Origin: Cunninghamella blakesleeana
Lineage: Eukaryota > Mucoromycota > Mucoromycetes > Mucorales > Cunninghamellaceae
Direction of reading: 5' to 3'
Assembly (NCBI GenBank): GCA_017871115.1
Contig: JAFCIZ010000004.1
Span: forward strand, 844,501-908,500
Length of the DNA: 64,000 nucleotides
Under the pieces are notes generated by a model. The model had not been told where the DNA came from. It worked only from the letters and a program-made list of their open reading frames with translations, and ran no database searches. Positions 52,503 through 64,000 of this stretch are shown one piece after another; position 1 is the stretch's first letter, and the number at the start of each line of letters is the position of its first letter. Made by a program: the position numbers and the translations under genes.

Positions 52503-53053
52503 ATTTCTCTTTTCTCTTTTTCTTTTAAAAAAAATTACCTTTTGAACTTTATTTATTATTATCCCCTCTTTTTTATTATTTTCTTTTAATATTCATTTTG
52601 ATACCCTTTTTATTTTTATTTTCCTCTCTCTTGAATGATTTTCATATGTTATATTTCCTTTATAATCTTAACTTTTATTTTTCTTTTATTTTTTATTTTA
52701 CAATATTCCTTTTTTTAAAAACAATAATAATAATAACGGCTATAATATAATATTCGTGATAATAAATTTATCAAAAAAAATAATAAAGTAAATAATTTCG
52801 CTAATAATCCTGCTGCTATGTATATATAGATATAATTACAGCAAGTAATAATATAAATGAAGATGTTAAAATGATGTAGGAAGAGTGATTAATAATATAT
52901 TACTTTTGATGAGTAAACTATATAACGTCCTGCGGCAGCTTTAATTTTTTTATTTTTTATTTTTGTTTTTTTATTTTTGATCTTTGAATATATATAAATA
53001 TATATAAATTGTTAATATACTTGTTTTTTTTTTTTTCTACAGTTTTTTCATTA
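52503..53053. other. Convergent intergenic region
   Basis: About 550 bases between the 3' ends of the Opi1-domain gene and SGF11, made of T-rich then A-rich DNA. Nothing is recognised. Confidence 0.6.
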
Positions 53054-54321
53054 TTAAACATCTTCATAAGTTTTTGGTCGTTTCACTTTTGATCCATGAT
53101 TAAGAGGCTATCATGATATATATACATATATATTACAAGTTAATTAATAAATAATAATAAAAAATTTGCATATGATTATTATTGTACTTTATATAATTAG
53201 GTATTACCGATAAAGGCATTTTTTTTCGTTTTCTATCACTATCATTAGAATCGCTATTATAATCGACTGAACTTGGTGATGAACCCAATCTTAAATAAAA
53301 ATAAAAAAGAGGAATATACATTTAATACCATCATTTTATTTTCAATTTACTTTTTTATATTATACATTTCTATTATAGCTATTATTATTATTATTATATA
53401 TACCTTCGACTCGCTACTCTACTAGACTGTCTACCTGCTAATCCAAGACATTTTTCTAAATGAGGAGCATAACGAGTTGATGCAATTGTTTTTTGGCAAT
53501 TCACACATTCGTATGCTGGTAAATTATTTACATTAAAACTATTTCCAAATATATCATATCCTGGCCTTTGAACTAATATGATTTGAATTAGTAAAGAAAA
53601 AAAAGAACGTATATTTACATGTATGAGATGAATTGATAGAATAGAATAAAATTATATGATTATATTTATATATAAAAATTTACCATGGAGTTTACAAGTG
53701 GTTTGACATATTTGGCATATACTATAAGATTGCTTAACATCACGGTGAACTTCATATAATACATCATATATACATTCATCCAAAAGGTCCCCTAATAATG
53801 ATAATGACTTGATATAATATATACACACAAATATATAATAGAAAAACCCATGATTGAATAATGATGATTATTCCTTTTTTTTATATATATTTTCTTCTTT
53901 CTCATATGCTTAAACCCATATATACACATGTATATAAATAAAATAAATTACCATATTTGCTATAGTTAAAGGAGATTGCTGATTTTTTTGTTGCGGATCT
54001 ACTTGCTTTCGTAAAACTGAATGAGTTTTTTGTAAATCTTCAATTTTATTGTTTTGATCTTTTATTAATTTTTTATAATAACTACATAATTATAATAAAA
54101 TAGATAGGTAGATGTATATTATATATTTAGTTCCATCATGTATACATAAATCCAATCAACTCTCCATCTATAATATTTTTCCTTATACTAAAAGAGTAAC
54201 AAGATCTATCTTTGTTTTATGTATTTATTTGGTTTAATGTTTTTTTCCTATATTATTATTATCCATACAAATCTTGATCTTCGGGTGTTGTGTCATTATC
54301 TTGATGTTTTAGTTTTTGCAT
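53054..54321 (-). CDS. SGF11: SAGA deubiquitinase module subunit Sgf11
   Basis: Six exons on the minus strand: 54269-54321, 53952-54081, 53684-53807, 53404-53560, 53208-53289 and 53054-53107, encoding 199 residues. An N-terminal coiled region is followed by LLGDLLDECIYDVLYEVHRD, the Sgf11/ATXN7L3 helix that docks into Ubp8. Next comes a single zinc finger, ECVNCQKTIASTRYAPHLEK plus Cys. The tail is basic with RKRKK. Exon 3 needs the acceptor at 53808; the AG 16 bases further on would shift the frame and destroy the helix. Sgf11 activates Ubp8, which removes ubiquitin from histone H2B. No single long open frame exists for this gene, so it is easily missed. Confidence 0.88.
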
Positions 54322-55289
54322 TGTTATTGTTCTATATTATATATATTATTTTTAAAAAATGAAACAGAGAGAAAGAAAAACAAGCAAAAAATAATTTGAG
54401 GTAGAAATTATATTTTATATAAAAACTCCGCTTTTTTTTTTTCCTTTGTACCAAAATAAAACTTTAACCTATTGAAAAAATTATTACTGATCGTGTACAT
54501 AGAAGAAAAAAATAAAAATTGTTTTATTTTATTTTTTAAAACAATATACATTACCATTATTAAAAAAAACATAGAATGAATATAGTGTTATATTAATTGT
54601 ATAATAGATAAATTAAAAATAAATAAATAAATAACTGATACTATGTAATTATCATAAAAATATACTAGAGGTATAAACACACACTATTACTAAAAGCGGA
54701 TCCCGAAAAAAAAAACCAACTTGCATGATGATGAGCCAAGTTAATCGTTGGCTATTATTTGTCACTAAATCAACGATGATGATGTAAGGAACTATTTTGA
54801 AAAACAAATAAATAAATAATAATTTATCTATTTGAATCAATAAACATTGATGAGATTTAAAAAAGACTGTTCCTAATATTTATAAAAAAAATAGCTCATC
54901 TAATTGTTTTATATATAATCAGTATATACCTGGATAAGATTTCAAAGTACTTTTTTAAACTATTCCCCGGTTACTCCTGAACCTTTTTTTTTTAAAAAAA
55001 AAAAAAAAAACAAAAACATCAATTAAATGTTCCTTACTATTTATCATAAGAAATCAATAAAATTAAAAATAGATATTAAGAGATTTAAGCTCAGTGAGTT
55101 ATAATATCCGAAATATGAAAACATTATTGGATAATCAATCAAAAAAATCAATAATGAAACACAGAAACTTTTTTTCCTTGAGTCAGAGAGAAAAGAGATA
55201 TCATTTATTTCTAAAGTAAGACGAGAGATATATTGTAATATTAATAAACTAAATAATAAAAGATTCATCATGACGGGGGTACCATATAT
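54322..55289. other. Intergenic, upstream of SGF11
   Basis: About 970 bases between the SGF11 start and the 3' end of the PRL-like gene, both on the minus strand. It holds A/T runs and a short hairpin (AGCCAA at 54734-54739 with TTGGCT at 54748-54753). Hydrophobic open frames at 54652-54840 and 55044-55271 (minus) have no family signature and A/T-driven composition, so they were not called. Confidence 0.5.
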
Positions 55290-56374
55290 TCAATGTGTAG
55301 TTACTTCTTGTTGTTGTTTTTTACTACCAAACTTGAACATTTTTCCAAGTGAAAGTTTAAGTGATGGTGTTGATGATGTTTTTGTTTTCCACATACGTTT
55401 ATATGTATCCTAATTTAATCGAAAATTAAAAAAATATATCGATTTAATTAAAATATTTTTCTACTTCTTCCTATCTATTTTTTTTATTTGAATATTTAAT
55501 TTATATTATTTTTATTTACCAAATAACAAATTTGAGGTTTATTAAAAGCACCGCGACGTTTACTTCGAATAAATTCAACAGCATCTAAAGGTTCCATGCC
55601 TAATTCGATTAAGGCAATAGCAACGAACAAAGGGGCTCTGCCAAGACCTAAAAATAGTTGATGAAAATAAACAAAAAAAAAAACATAATTGTCAGTTTTT
55701 TTTTATTAAGCTGTATATATACCATTCGTTTAGATTATTCTTGTTGTTATTATTGGTATTAATACTTACCAGCAATACAATGTACTAATCAACCATAACA
55801 ATAATAATAAATTATAATAATAAAAATGAAAATGAGTAAATAGAACCTTATAAATATATAGATTGTTGTTGTAGCTACTATTTTGGTGATTTGATCTTCC
55901 CATTTACCTGCAATAGTTGGAGGAGTAGATGATTCATTGTTTTTAATTTTTTGTTCTTGGAAATCCAATAAGCCCAGCCATTCTCTTACAAGTGCAGCAG
56001 GTGGCTAAGGTTTATTTAAAATAAATAAATAATAATTATAAAAATTAATAAAAATTATTAACAATTTTTGCTATACAATCCTAAAAATAATCATTTCTCT
56101 CTTTTTTTCTTTATATATTTACCAATCCACCATCTTTAAAAGGCATATCATGAATAGTGATGCCACTTGCTGCAAGAGTAGCAGGAGAATAAGTTTGTTG
56201 GCAACAACGGACTACATCCGTGACATTATAACGTTTAAATTCTTCCATATAAAATGGTAAAGTAGATTCAGTTGGACAATCAAGAATAAGAAAACGAAAA
56301 GAGGAGTTAGGGGCTTCGATTAAGGATATAGAACGACCTAAAGGAGATCCACTACGAGCTTGAGAGTTGACCAT
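55290..56374 (-). CDS. PTP4A/PRL-like protein tyrosine phosphatase
   Basis: Five exons on the minus strand: 56123-56374, 55908-56004, 55770-55784, 55520-55647 and 55290-55409, encoding 203 residues. Segments match the PRL family: [18 protein letters not shown], the general-acid loop MPFKDGGL (Asp81), and [13 protein letters not shown]. The catalytic loop VHCIAGLGRAP has Cys119 and Arg125. It is followed by [20 protein letters not shown] and NKPQICYL. Exon 3 is only 15 bases and codes for the heart of the loop. The C-terminus is basic (KMFKFGSKK) but ends in VTTH, without the CAAX prenylation box usual for PRLs. The substrate is unknown. An OCA1-like phosphatase gene follows upstream on the same strand. 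Confidence 0.88.
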
Positions 56375-57376
56375 TTTTTGTTATTGCTGTTGTTGTTGAT
56401 ATATGTATATAAAAAAGAGTTAAATAGAGAAATAAATAAATAGAGAAAACAAAAATGAAGAGAAAAAAAATAATTGGATATTTAAATGTAAAAGAAGAGT
56501 GTATAAAGAAAATAGAATTAATAAAATAAAAAACGAGTTGTTGATCCAAAAAGAGATATGAGGTAAATAATAAAAATATCAGTAATAAATAAAATGAAAT
56601 ATATAAATATTAAAGAAAGGGTGATTGATAGGAGGTGATATATAAAATAAAATAAAATAAAGTAGTAATAATAATAAAATTCTAAATAATTGTAGCTGTT
56701 GCTATTGTAGTTGTTGTATGTTGTAATAGTGTTTTAAATTAAAAGAATACAAATAAATTATCCTCCTTCTGTGTCAGATGAATATTGAGCGTGGCAGTAT
56801 GTGAATGCACTGTCACCGAAGCGAATAACTTTTGGAAACAGAGTAAGTACGTTCAGAGAAAAAGATAATTGCATAAGAGGGCAAAAAAAAGAATTTTTTT
56901 TAATTAATAATTTCCAAAGGAAAGGGCAAAAAAATAAGATATTCTTTTTTTTTGACCTTGTTATAAAGAAAAAAAAAGAAGAGAAAAGAAAAAAAAAGTA
57001 AAAAATCAGAAAAAAATCTTGTATAAACAAAAATTTTAAAAAAAGTCACTTGATACTCCAAATTTGGATATTAGATCTCAGTTTCCAAATCAGTGCTCTC
57101 TGTATATAAACATTTAAAGTCAAATCCAATAATAATGTTTTATTTTATTTTAATATTTATGTATATTTAAAAAAAATACCAAGGTCAATATATATATATA
57201 TATTTATATATAGTATACATTGACCAATAGTAATAAATAATAATTCATGATTATCTTTTTTATTTTATTTTTTATTCCGTTATTATTTTATATATATTCA
57301 ATATGTATTAAATTAATCAGTATGTTGACCAATTTATAATAATATTAATACATCTTTTTTTTTTTTTTCATAAATT
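56375..57376. promoter_or_regulatory. Intergenic, upstream of the PRL-like gene
   Basis: About 1 kb between the PRL-like start and the OCA1-like stop, both on the minus strand. A less A/T-rich patch at about 56761-56840 reads RFGDSAFTYCHAQYSSDTEG on the minus strand, but no exon can be joined to it. A CArG-type palindrome CCAAATTTGG lies at 57059-57068. Remaining sequence is A/T tracts. Confidence 0.45.
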
Positions 57377-58282
57377 TTATAACCATTTTGGTGGATCGCT
57401 TGGGACGGACACCAAATCTGTATCAAATAATTCTATAAATTGCTCATTTAATAATCGTACTTTTGGCCCAGCATATCTTCGATATTCTTCAAATATTGAT
57501 GTAAGATTCCATCGTTGTAATTTCCTTAAACAACCTACAATCGTACCTATGCAATATATTATATTTATATTTATATTTATATATACATATACACACACAT
57601 ATATATAATATATATTTATATGTACGTATATATACCAAGTATATCAACTTATCTATATGCTATATAAATATCATTCTTATTTTTAAAAAAAATAAAATAA
57701 AAAAATGGATCAAAGATCGTCATATCTAACCTGTTCTATGTCTTCCCAAATTACACATAATCATCATAGGATAATTTCTTGGATTTAACACTAACTCCAG
57801 AGCTTCTAAAACAGCTTCTTCAGTGATAGGGTCCCAAGCATTCACCGAAGAAACAACTCCAAGATGGTGCAGCTGTATTTCTTGATCATCGATAAAATCC
57901 AAACTATATATACATAATAAGTAAAAAAATATGTTATATTAATAAAATTCCCTCTACATTATTTAGTATCTTTTATTTATTTTTTAATATATGCTTGTTT
58001 TTATTGATATTATTTACTTACAATCGTTGATTGGGTTCTTCAGGAGCGAGCCAAGCAATATTTTTAAGTGCCAATTTTTCAAGAAAAGGAAAATTTAATT
58101 CATTTGGTTGACCAGATCGATATAAATCCTCTTCTATCATTCCAAAGTTCTGTAGAAAAAATATAAAAATATAAAAATATAAAGAGTATTCATATTAACC
58201 ATTGTTTTATAAATGAATTTGATTATTTTTTTCTCTTTCTTGCTTTACTTACAACTGGTGGAATAAAATGCTGTGAACTCAT
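57377..58282 (-). CDS. OCA1: OCA1/SIW14-family protein tyrosine phosphatase
   Basis: Four exons on the minus strand: 58253-58282, 58022-58149, 57731-57903 and 57377-57546, encoding 166 residues. The family pattern is clear: [69 protein letters not shown], the catalytic loop [10 protein letters not shown] (Cys103, Arg109), and [20 protein letters not shown]. The loop residue before Cys is Met, not the His of most tyrosine phosphatases; together with NLGR this points to Oca1 rather than Siw14. These atypical phosphatases act on inositol pyrophosphates (Siw14) or in oxidant-induced arrest (Oca1). Intron 3 starts with GTTAGA, a weak donor. The protein is shorter than yeast Oca1 at the N-terminus. 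Confidence 0.88.
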
Positions 58283-59045
58283 AATTGGATATATATATAT
58301 ATATGTGTGTGTATATATGCAAATAAATATATATATGATATTTATTTATGTAATTTAAAAAAAATAAGGGAAAGCGAAAGAAAAAAGTTTGAAATTTTCG
58401 CCAGCTAAACCACCGGAATTTTAAAAATAATCCCATCTATTTTTTTTATGCCCATATTAATTATTATAATTAATGTTTTGTTTTTGATATTTTTAATATA
58501 TGAAAATAGAAAATACCGTGATGATATATCTTTCTTAATTTTTAATTGCATTAAAGAAACGCATTAACGTATAAGCGTACAATTGTGAAAATGTATATGA
58601 CACTACATACATTTAAAAAAAATTATTCACAAAGTACTAAAATAACCAAGATCACCTTGAGTTTTATTTCTTGGTTTAATATACACATATATTTATATCA
58701 TTATATATTTTCCTATTATATTAATTGTATACTGTACTTGAAGAATACTGTTTATATCTATAGTTTTATAAAGTGCAAAATCGAGTTGAAAAAAACAACG
58801 GAGTTCAAATTTAAAAGCAAAAATTTATTTTTTAAAAAAACACCATAATTTTTTTCTTTCTCTTTCCTATTCTTTTTTTTAAAATAATAATAAAAATAAT
58901 AACTATCTTTACTTTAAACAGTTGGTTTTTATTTATTTATTATTACTTTTTATTTTTTATGGTGAATTATTAAGGCGAATTGTTATAGATAAAAAAAAAC
59001 GATTTTCTCCTTTCACCTTCTCTCACCCTTTCTTTCACAGTGTAA
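58283..59045. promoter_or_regulatory. Divergent promoter region OCA1-like / CFT1
   Basis: About 760 bases between two divergent starts. The CFT1 side ends in a CTTTCTCACCC-type pyrimidine tract (59005-59040). The frame at 58585-58848 is Lys/Ile/Tyr-rich A/T translation and was not called. No specific site was recognised. Confidence 0.5.
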
Positions 59046-60310
59046 ATGTCTGCGTATACTATATATAAAGAATTATTCCCTCCACAAACGGTAGAACACG
59101 TTGAACAAGCCCATTTCACTTCACCCGTTGCGATCAATCTAATTGTAGCAAAAGGGTCTTTAGTACAAATATACAACTTTATTGAATATGAACCAGAAAC
59201 ACAAGGATCACTACTTCAGAATGATGAAATCGATGATGCTTTAAAAACTAATAATATTGACACTTTTCCTGTTGGCGACAACGACGATGATAATGTAAGT
59301 AATAGCCAAATACAATTTAGCTACCTTCTCTTTTATCAATTATTCGATATGACTTTGATATGAGCTAATATACTTATATATGTATATATTCATATACATA
59401 TATACATTTAAATAGAGATTATCTTATCCAGTATTAACACCACTAGATGACGATATTGCAGGAACTCATTCAGCACGATTAGAATTAGTGGCACAATATA
59501 GTTTAAATGGAACCATCGCTACTATGGGTGTTGTAAGAACTAGTTCGCCTCGTGGAAAAGAAGGATGTGATAGCTTATTACTAGGTTTTGAAGATGCTAA
59601 AGTAAAAATAGATATATACAAATAATTATGAGTATACACCAAGATCATTATAATTAATGATTGATCCTCTTCCTTTTTTTTTATTTATGCATAAATAACA
59701 GATGTCTTTGCTTGAATGGTCTCCTGCAACAAATTCAATAGTAACAGTATCTATTCATTATTATGAACGTGATGAACTTAAGGTACATTTTAACACAAAA
59801 AAATCCCTTGATCATATGCATTTAGCATGAAGATAAATTATTAACAACACCCTTTTTATATTTTTATTATTATACAGAAAGAATTTTTATCCAACACATA
59901 TACACCTTCACTACGTATTGATCCTCAACAAAGATGTGCAGTATTAAATTTTTATAACGATAAATTGGCCGTATTACCTTTTCGTCAAGAAGATCAGTTG
60001 GATATGTCTGGTCAAGATTATGATGAAGACGATCCTAATATGTAACTATATTGTCAATTATATATATAAAGAAAGAGAATGGGGGGGTAAATATATCAAA
60101 TAATGTTATTAACCGTATATTCATTTACTTTTACTTTTTATTATCACTTTAAAATATTCTTAGAAAACGTCCATATATTTCAAGTTTTATTATTGATATA
60201 CCTACTATTGATAAACGGGTAAAAAACGTTGTGGATATAGTATTTTTATCTGATTATTATGAACCAACATTAGCCATATTATATCAATCAAAGCAAACAT
60301 GGACAGGGTA

Positions 60311-60341
<31 letters not shown>

Positions 60342-63300
60342 AAAAATTTGAAAAGAATCAAATATATATAAAATATTGTAATAACATTTTTTATTTTTTT
60401 TATTATGTTCTATGTTTTTTTAGACAAACAGATGAAGATAAAGATGTATGTAGCATTATGGTGATATCATTAGATCTTTCAGAAAAAGTTTACCCAGTCA
60501 TTTATTCCTTGGATAAACTACCATCCGATTCACTTCAAATAGTAGCCATGCCTAAACCAATTCATGGAATATTAGTCATATCATCTAATGCTTTATTACA
60601 TGTCTCACAAGGTTCACCAGGTGTAGGTGTAGCTGTCAATGGCTATACAAAATCTACAACTTCATTTTCTGGTATGAAATACGATCCTGCAATCATAGAA
60701 TTAGGCCTTTTGCTTGATGGTGCTCGTGCGTTGTATTTATCTGGTGGTGTATGTCTATTATTTCTTCAAAATGGTGATTGGATAACTGTAACATTCATTC
60801 GGGATGGAAATAAAATTGTCAAACTTCAAGTCAATCTATTACCTTTCAGTCAAACCAAAATGATCAAAGATGATAATAAAAATAAAAGAATACCAAACCA
60901 ATATACACCTGTAGCTTTAATTCCAACTTGTGTATGTAATGTGAAATCTGGTCAATATTTCTTTTTGGGAAGTCGTGTAGGAAACTCTTTATTAATTAAA
61001 TGGAAAAAAAGTTTTGGTGAATATAAAAAGCAATCATCAGGTAAATTAACATATATATAATAATGAAACAATTTAATAAAAATGACTGATTTTTTATTTT
61101 TATTCACACTTATTTATTATTTTTATTTATATTATTATTGTTTTAGATCATGGATTTATATTTCGTGTTTGTGATGAATTATTGAATACCGGACCGATCG
61201 TTGATATGGCTATAGGCGATATGGAAATAGAGAAACCAGTAACTACTGAAACTGAATCGTCAACATCTACAACACCATCCTTATCAACTTTACCAGATAT
61301 GGAATTAGTTAGTTGCTCTGGATATGGAAAAAATGGTGCACTATCAATCTTTAGACGCCATATTCGACCTGAATCGACATTTTCTTTTGATCAAACAGAT
61401 TGTCAAGCCGTATGGAGTATAAAAACTAGAAAAGAACAGTATTATAAAGGAATCAAAGTATCCGGAAATACTTCGCATCAAAATACAATAGATTTCTCAG
61501 AATCAGATGCTGACATGGATGGATATTTTGATAAATTATTATTTATAAGTAAATCAAATAGTACAATGGTAAGGAAATAAACACACACACACACATATGT
61601 ATATGTGTATATATATACAAAAAATAAAAACAATTAATTATTAATTGATCATTTATTTATTTTCTCTTTTGCTATTTCCTTTTTCTTTAAAAAGGTTTTA
61701 GCAGCTGGTGACGAATTACAAGAACTTGAAAAATCAGGGTTTTATACAAAAGGTTCAACTGTATTGGTTAGTACATTATTTAATCATACTCGTATTGTAC
61801 AAATTCATGAAAAGGGACTATACCTACTTACACCAGGTAACATATATATTTATATATACATAAATTGTTTATTATTGATGGTCTAACTATTATCATGCGT
61901 GATTTGTTTAATATGATTACAATATTAGATGGAAAACGTCTTCAATCTATTCCTGTTAAACAATCAAGAATTATAGAAGCTAGTGTTCATAATCCATATA
62001 TTATATTGGTATTAGAAAGTAAAACTATCATGGCATTACAGTGCGACGAATCATCAAAAGATTTAATTTATGTTCCTGTACCTCCTTCTTTAAATGTATG
62101 TATTAAAAAACAGAAACAGTATTAAATTAAGCAACAAGTAAAAACTCATTTTCATTTTTTTTTCTTTTTATTTAAAATTTTTTATAAAATTATTTAGAAA
62201 TCAAAAAATGTTTATTCTGCTAGCATATTTGCTGATACGACAGGCTTATTTGGTATGGTCAAAGACAAAAGAGCTAAATTAGCAGCAATGAAACAACAAT
62301 ACTCCTCTATAGATAAAAAAAGGAAGGCTAATGATAATGAATTATTAATTAAATCAAATAAAAAACAGCATACCACTACAACTAACTCAACTATCACAGA
62401 AAATGAAAACTCTACAGATTTTGATGAAATTGATATGGATTTATACGGTGATCTGGATGGTGATGATGATGGTAGTGATTCAAAAATGAAAAAGTCTGGC
62501 GCTACTTCACCTTTAATAAATAACACAAATAAAGAAAATGGTCAAAATAGTAAAGATAGTAATGAAGATGAAGATGACGAGGAAGATTCACTCTATGGCG
62601 ACTCTACATCAAATCAGCAAAAAGACGAATTCTTAATATCCTCCTCTATGACACAAATGGATACCATCAACGAAACAAATGTTAGTATCATGGGTGGGAT
62701 GAAAGAAATATCACAAATTGTCAGCTTATGGTGCCTCATTTACACAGATAATGGTACTATGGGATTATATAGTTTACCTGATTTTCAAGAACACTTCTAT
62801 TTCCCTAAATTGGATCTTTTACAGAATTTAATTACAGATTACCCTATACGAAATTCGGATGTAACCCATGATAACTCAACTTTTATGCAGCCATTACTAT
62901 CCTCAAGGCAAAATGATTTACAGGGTGTTGTTAAAATTAAAGAAGTATTACTAACAAATATTGGTAAAGAACATAAAGATCCTCACTTAGTGGTAAGTTT
63001 CATATATATATATAAATATAAAACGAATCATGAAATAACTAGAAATATATTTTCTTACATCAATTTTATTATAAAAATAGTTACGAACATCAACAAGTGA
63101 TGTAGTCATTTATAAAGCATTTGAATATCTACCAACACCTGAAAATACCAATATTATAGACGTAGAAGTATGTACAGAAGCCAAAATGGAAGATTATGAT
63201 AATAGATTAGCCTTAAGATTCTCACGTGTTCATCATAACTATGTAGCAAGATTCCGTTCGGATGAAGAATCTAAAAAAGAGCAAGAATTAGAAGAATTAG

Positions 63301-64000
63301 CACAAAAGGAAAAAGAAGAACAAGAAAAAATGGTGATTGATCTTGGTGATGATGATGATATCATGATGGATAATAATGATAACAATATAAAGAAGAAGAA
63401 GAAGAAACAATCTATCAAAAAGCCAAGACGCCGGCAACTTCTTAATCAGTTTACTGATGTCAATGGATATGCAGGTGTCTTTGTAGCAGGCCCTGAACCT
63501 TTATGGCTTATTTCCTCTAGTAAAAGCTTTGTTCGTGTTCATCCTATGAAAACTGATCAACCCGTTTTAGCATTTTCTCAATTTCATAATATTAATTGTT
63601 TACATGGGTTTATAACTATTGATACCAATGTAAGTTTTAAATATATTTATGGCCATAACAATGATAAAAAAAAACATACTAATCAAAAATTATTATTATT
63701 ATTATACATTAGTCAAAGATCCAATTGTGCACATTACCAATAGATGATACAACATATGATATGGATTGGTTATTAAAAAAAGTACCACTTGGCCAAACAG
63801 TACATAAAATTCGATACCACCCTACAATGCATGTTTATGTTGTATTAGTCTCAACACCAATGGAAGCCGATCTTGAAAATATTACTGCTGAAGCAACAAC
63901 AGCCACTGCTAATTCTGGTGCTGCTACTGATACATCAACCCCTAATACTGAAAATAATAACGAAACAAATGAAGAAGATAACGAAGCTGAAAAGGAATTG
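59046..64000 (+). CDS. CFT1: Cleavage and polyadenylation factor subunit CFT1/CPSF160 (3' end outside window)
   Basis: Twelve exons are visible: 59046-59294, 59416-59601, 59702-59782, 59878-60041, 60164-60307, 60424-61040, 61147-61568, 61695-61836, 61929-62095, 62198-62992, 63081-63629 and 63713 to the window edge. They give 1268 residues so far. The start MSAYTIYKELFPPQTVEH is typical. Landmarks include LLLGFEDAKMSLLEWSP, the CPSF160 beta-propeller segment DPQQRCAVLNFYNDKLAVLPF, IVDIVFLSDYYEPTLAILY, HGILVISSNALLHVSQ and LVSCSGYGKNGALSIFRR. Acidic and lysine-rich inserts interrupt it near exons 10 and 11. CPSF160 is the scaffold of the pre-mRNA 3' processing complex. The C-terminal CPSF_A region is incomplete; about 200 residues are expected beyond the window. 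Confidence 0.93.

Noticed and set aside
54652..55271. Two short hydrophobic minus-strand frames
   Set aside because: Hydrophobicity follows from A/T-rich codons. There is no start context, family match or neighbouring exon.
56761..56840. Possible exon reading RFGDSAFTYCHAQYSSDTEG on the minus strand
   Set aside because: It looks more coding-like than its surroundings, and an AG precedes it, but no upstream exon can be joined before the OCA1-like stop. It may be a relic; a protein search would decide.
57059..57068. CArG-type palindrome CCAAATTTGG
   Set aside because: Two or three such sites are expected by chance in a window of this size and composition, and this one is far (about 690 bases) from the nearest start.
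61865..61928. Frame starting at 61865 as a separate gene
   Set aside because: It is the CFT1 exon 9 frame read back into the intron; the acceptor at 61928 restores the CFT1 reading frame.

Overview
The window is nuclear DNA from a filamentous fungus, most likely an early-diverging, AT-rich lineage such as Mucoromycota (inference). It is very A/T-rich, with many homopolymer and TA tracts. Almost every gene is cut by several short GT-AG introns of about 50-180 bases. The gene set is fungal: OPI1-domain regulator, CHO2, SPX phosphate transporter, OCA1, REI1, SGF11, CFT1, plus an AIG1-type GTPase. No tRNA, rRNA, CRISPR array, prophage or intact transposon was seen. I rebuilt each gene by hand from GT-AG junctions, checking that the reading phase closes across every intron and that the joined protein matches a family. 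Exon lists are in the entries.

Layout from left to right. 1-86: tail of an unidentified upstream gene. 496-3527 (+): PhoD-like phosphatase. 4414-5553 (-): EMC10. 5897-7300 (-): Vip1-like RRM protein. 8154-12970 (-): COPII Sec24. 14253-17730 (+): TAF5. 18492-19319 (-): unidentified small protein. 19625-21468 (+): Rei1. 21817-27769 (-): condensin subunit 1. 28444-31717 (-): SPX-domain phosphate transporter. 31981-33194 (-): AIG1-type GTPase. 33873-35764 (+): PH-domain protein. 36110-37372 (+): methyltransferase-like protein. 37658-41650 (+): CHO2. 42977-44654 (-): enolase. 45139-46816 (-): aldo/keto reductase-like protein. 46817-48978: gene-free. 48979-49962 (-): ARPC3. 51425-52502 (+): Opi1-domain regulator. 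53054-54321 (-): SGF11. 55290-56374 (-): PTP4A/PRL-like phosphatase. 57377-58282 (-): OCA1-like phosphatase. 59046-64000 (+): CFT1/CPSF160, cut by the window end.

Most of these are unrelated housekeeping genes, as expected in fungi. Two functional links stand out. CHO2 (phosphatidylcholine synthesis) and an Opi1-domain regulator lie about 10 kb apart, and both upstream regions carry a CATGTGA motif resembling the yeast inositol/choline response element. The SPX phosphate transporter has a CACGTG box, the core of a Pho4/NUC-1-type site, about 140 bases before its start.

I did not find a convincing new multi-gene system. The best leads are single genes with unusual detail: a methyltransferase-like protein with a myristoylation signal and no motif I glycines, an aldo/keto reductase missing catalytic Tyr and His, an ARPC3 whose first coding exon is 6 bases, and a PRL-like phosphatase whose catalytic loop spans a 15-base microexon and which lacks the usual prenylation tail.
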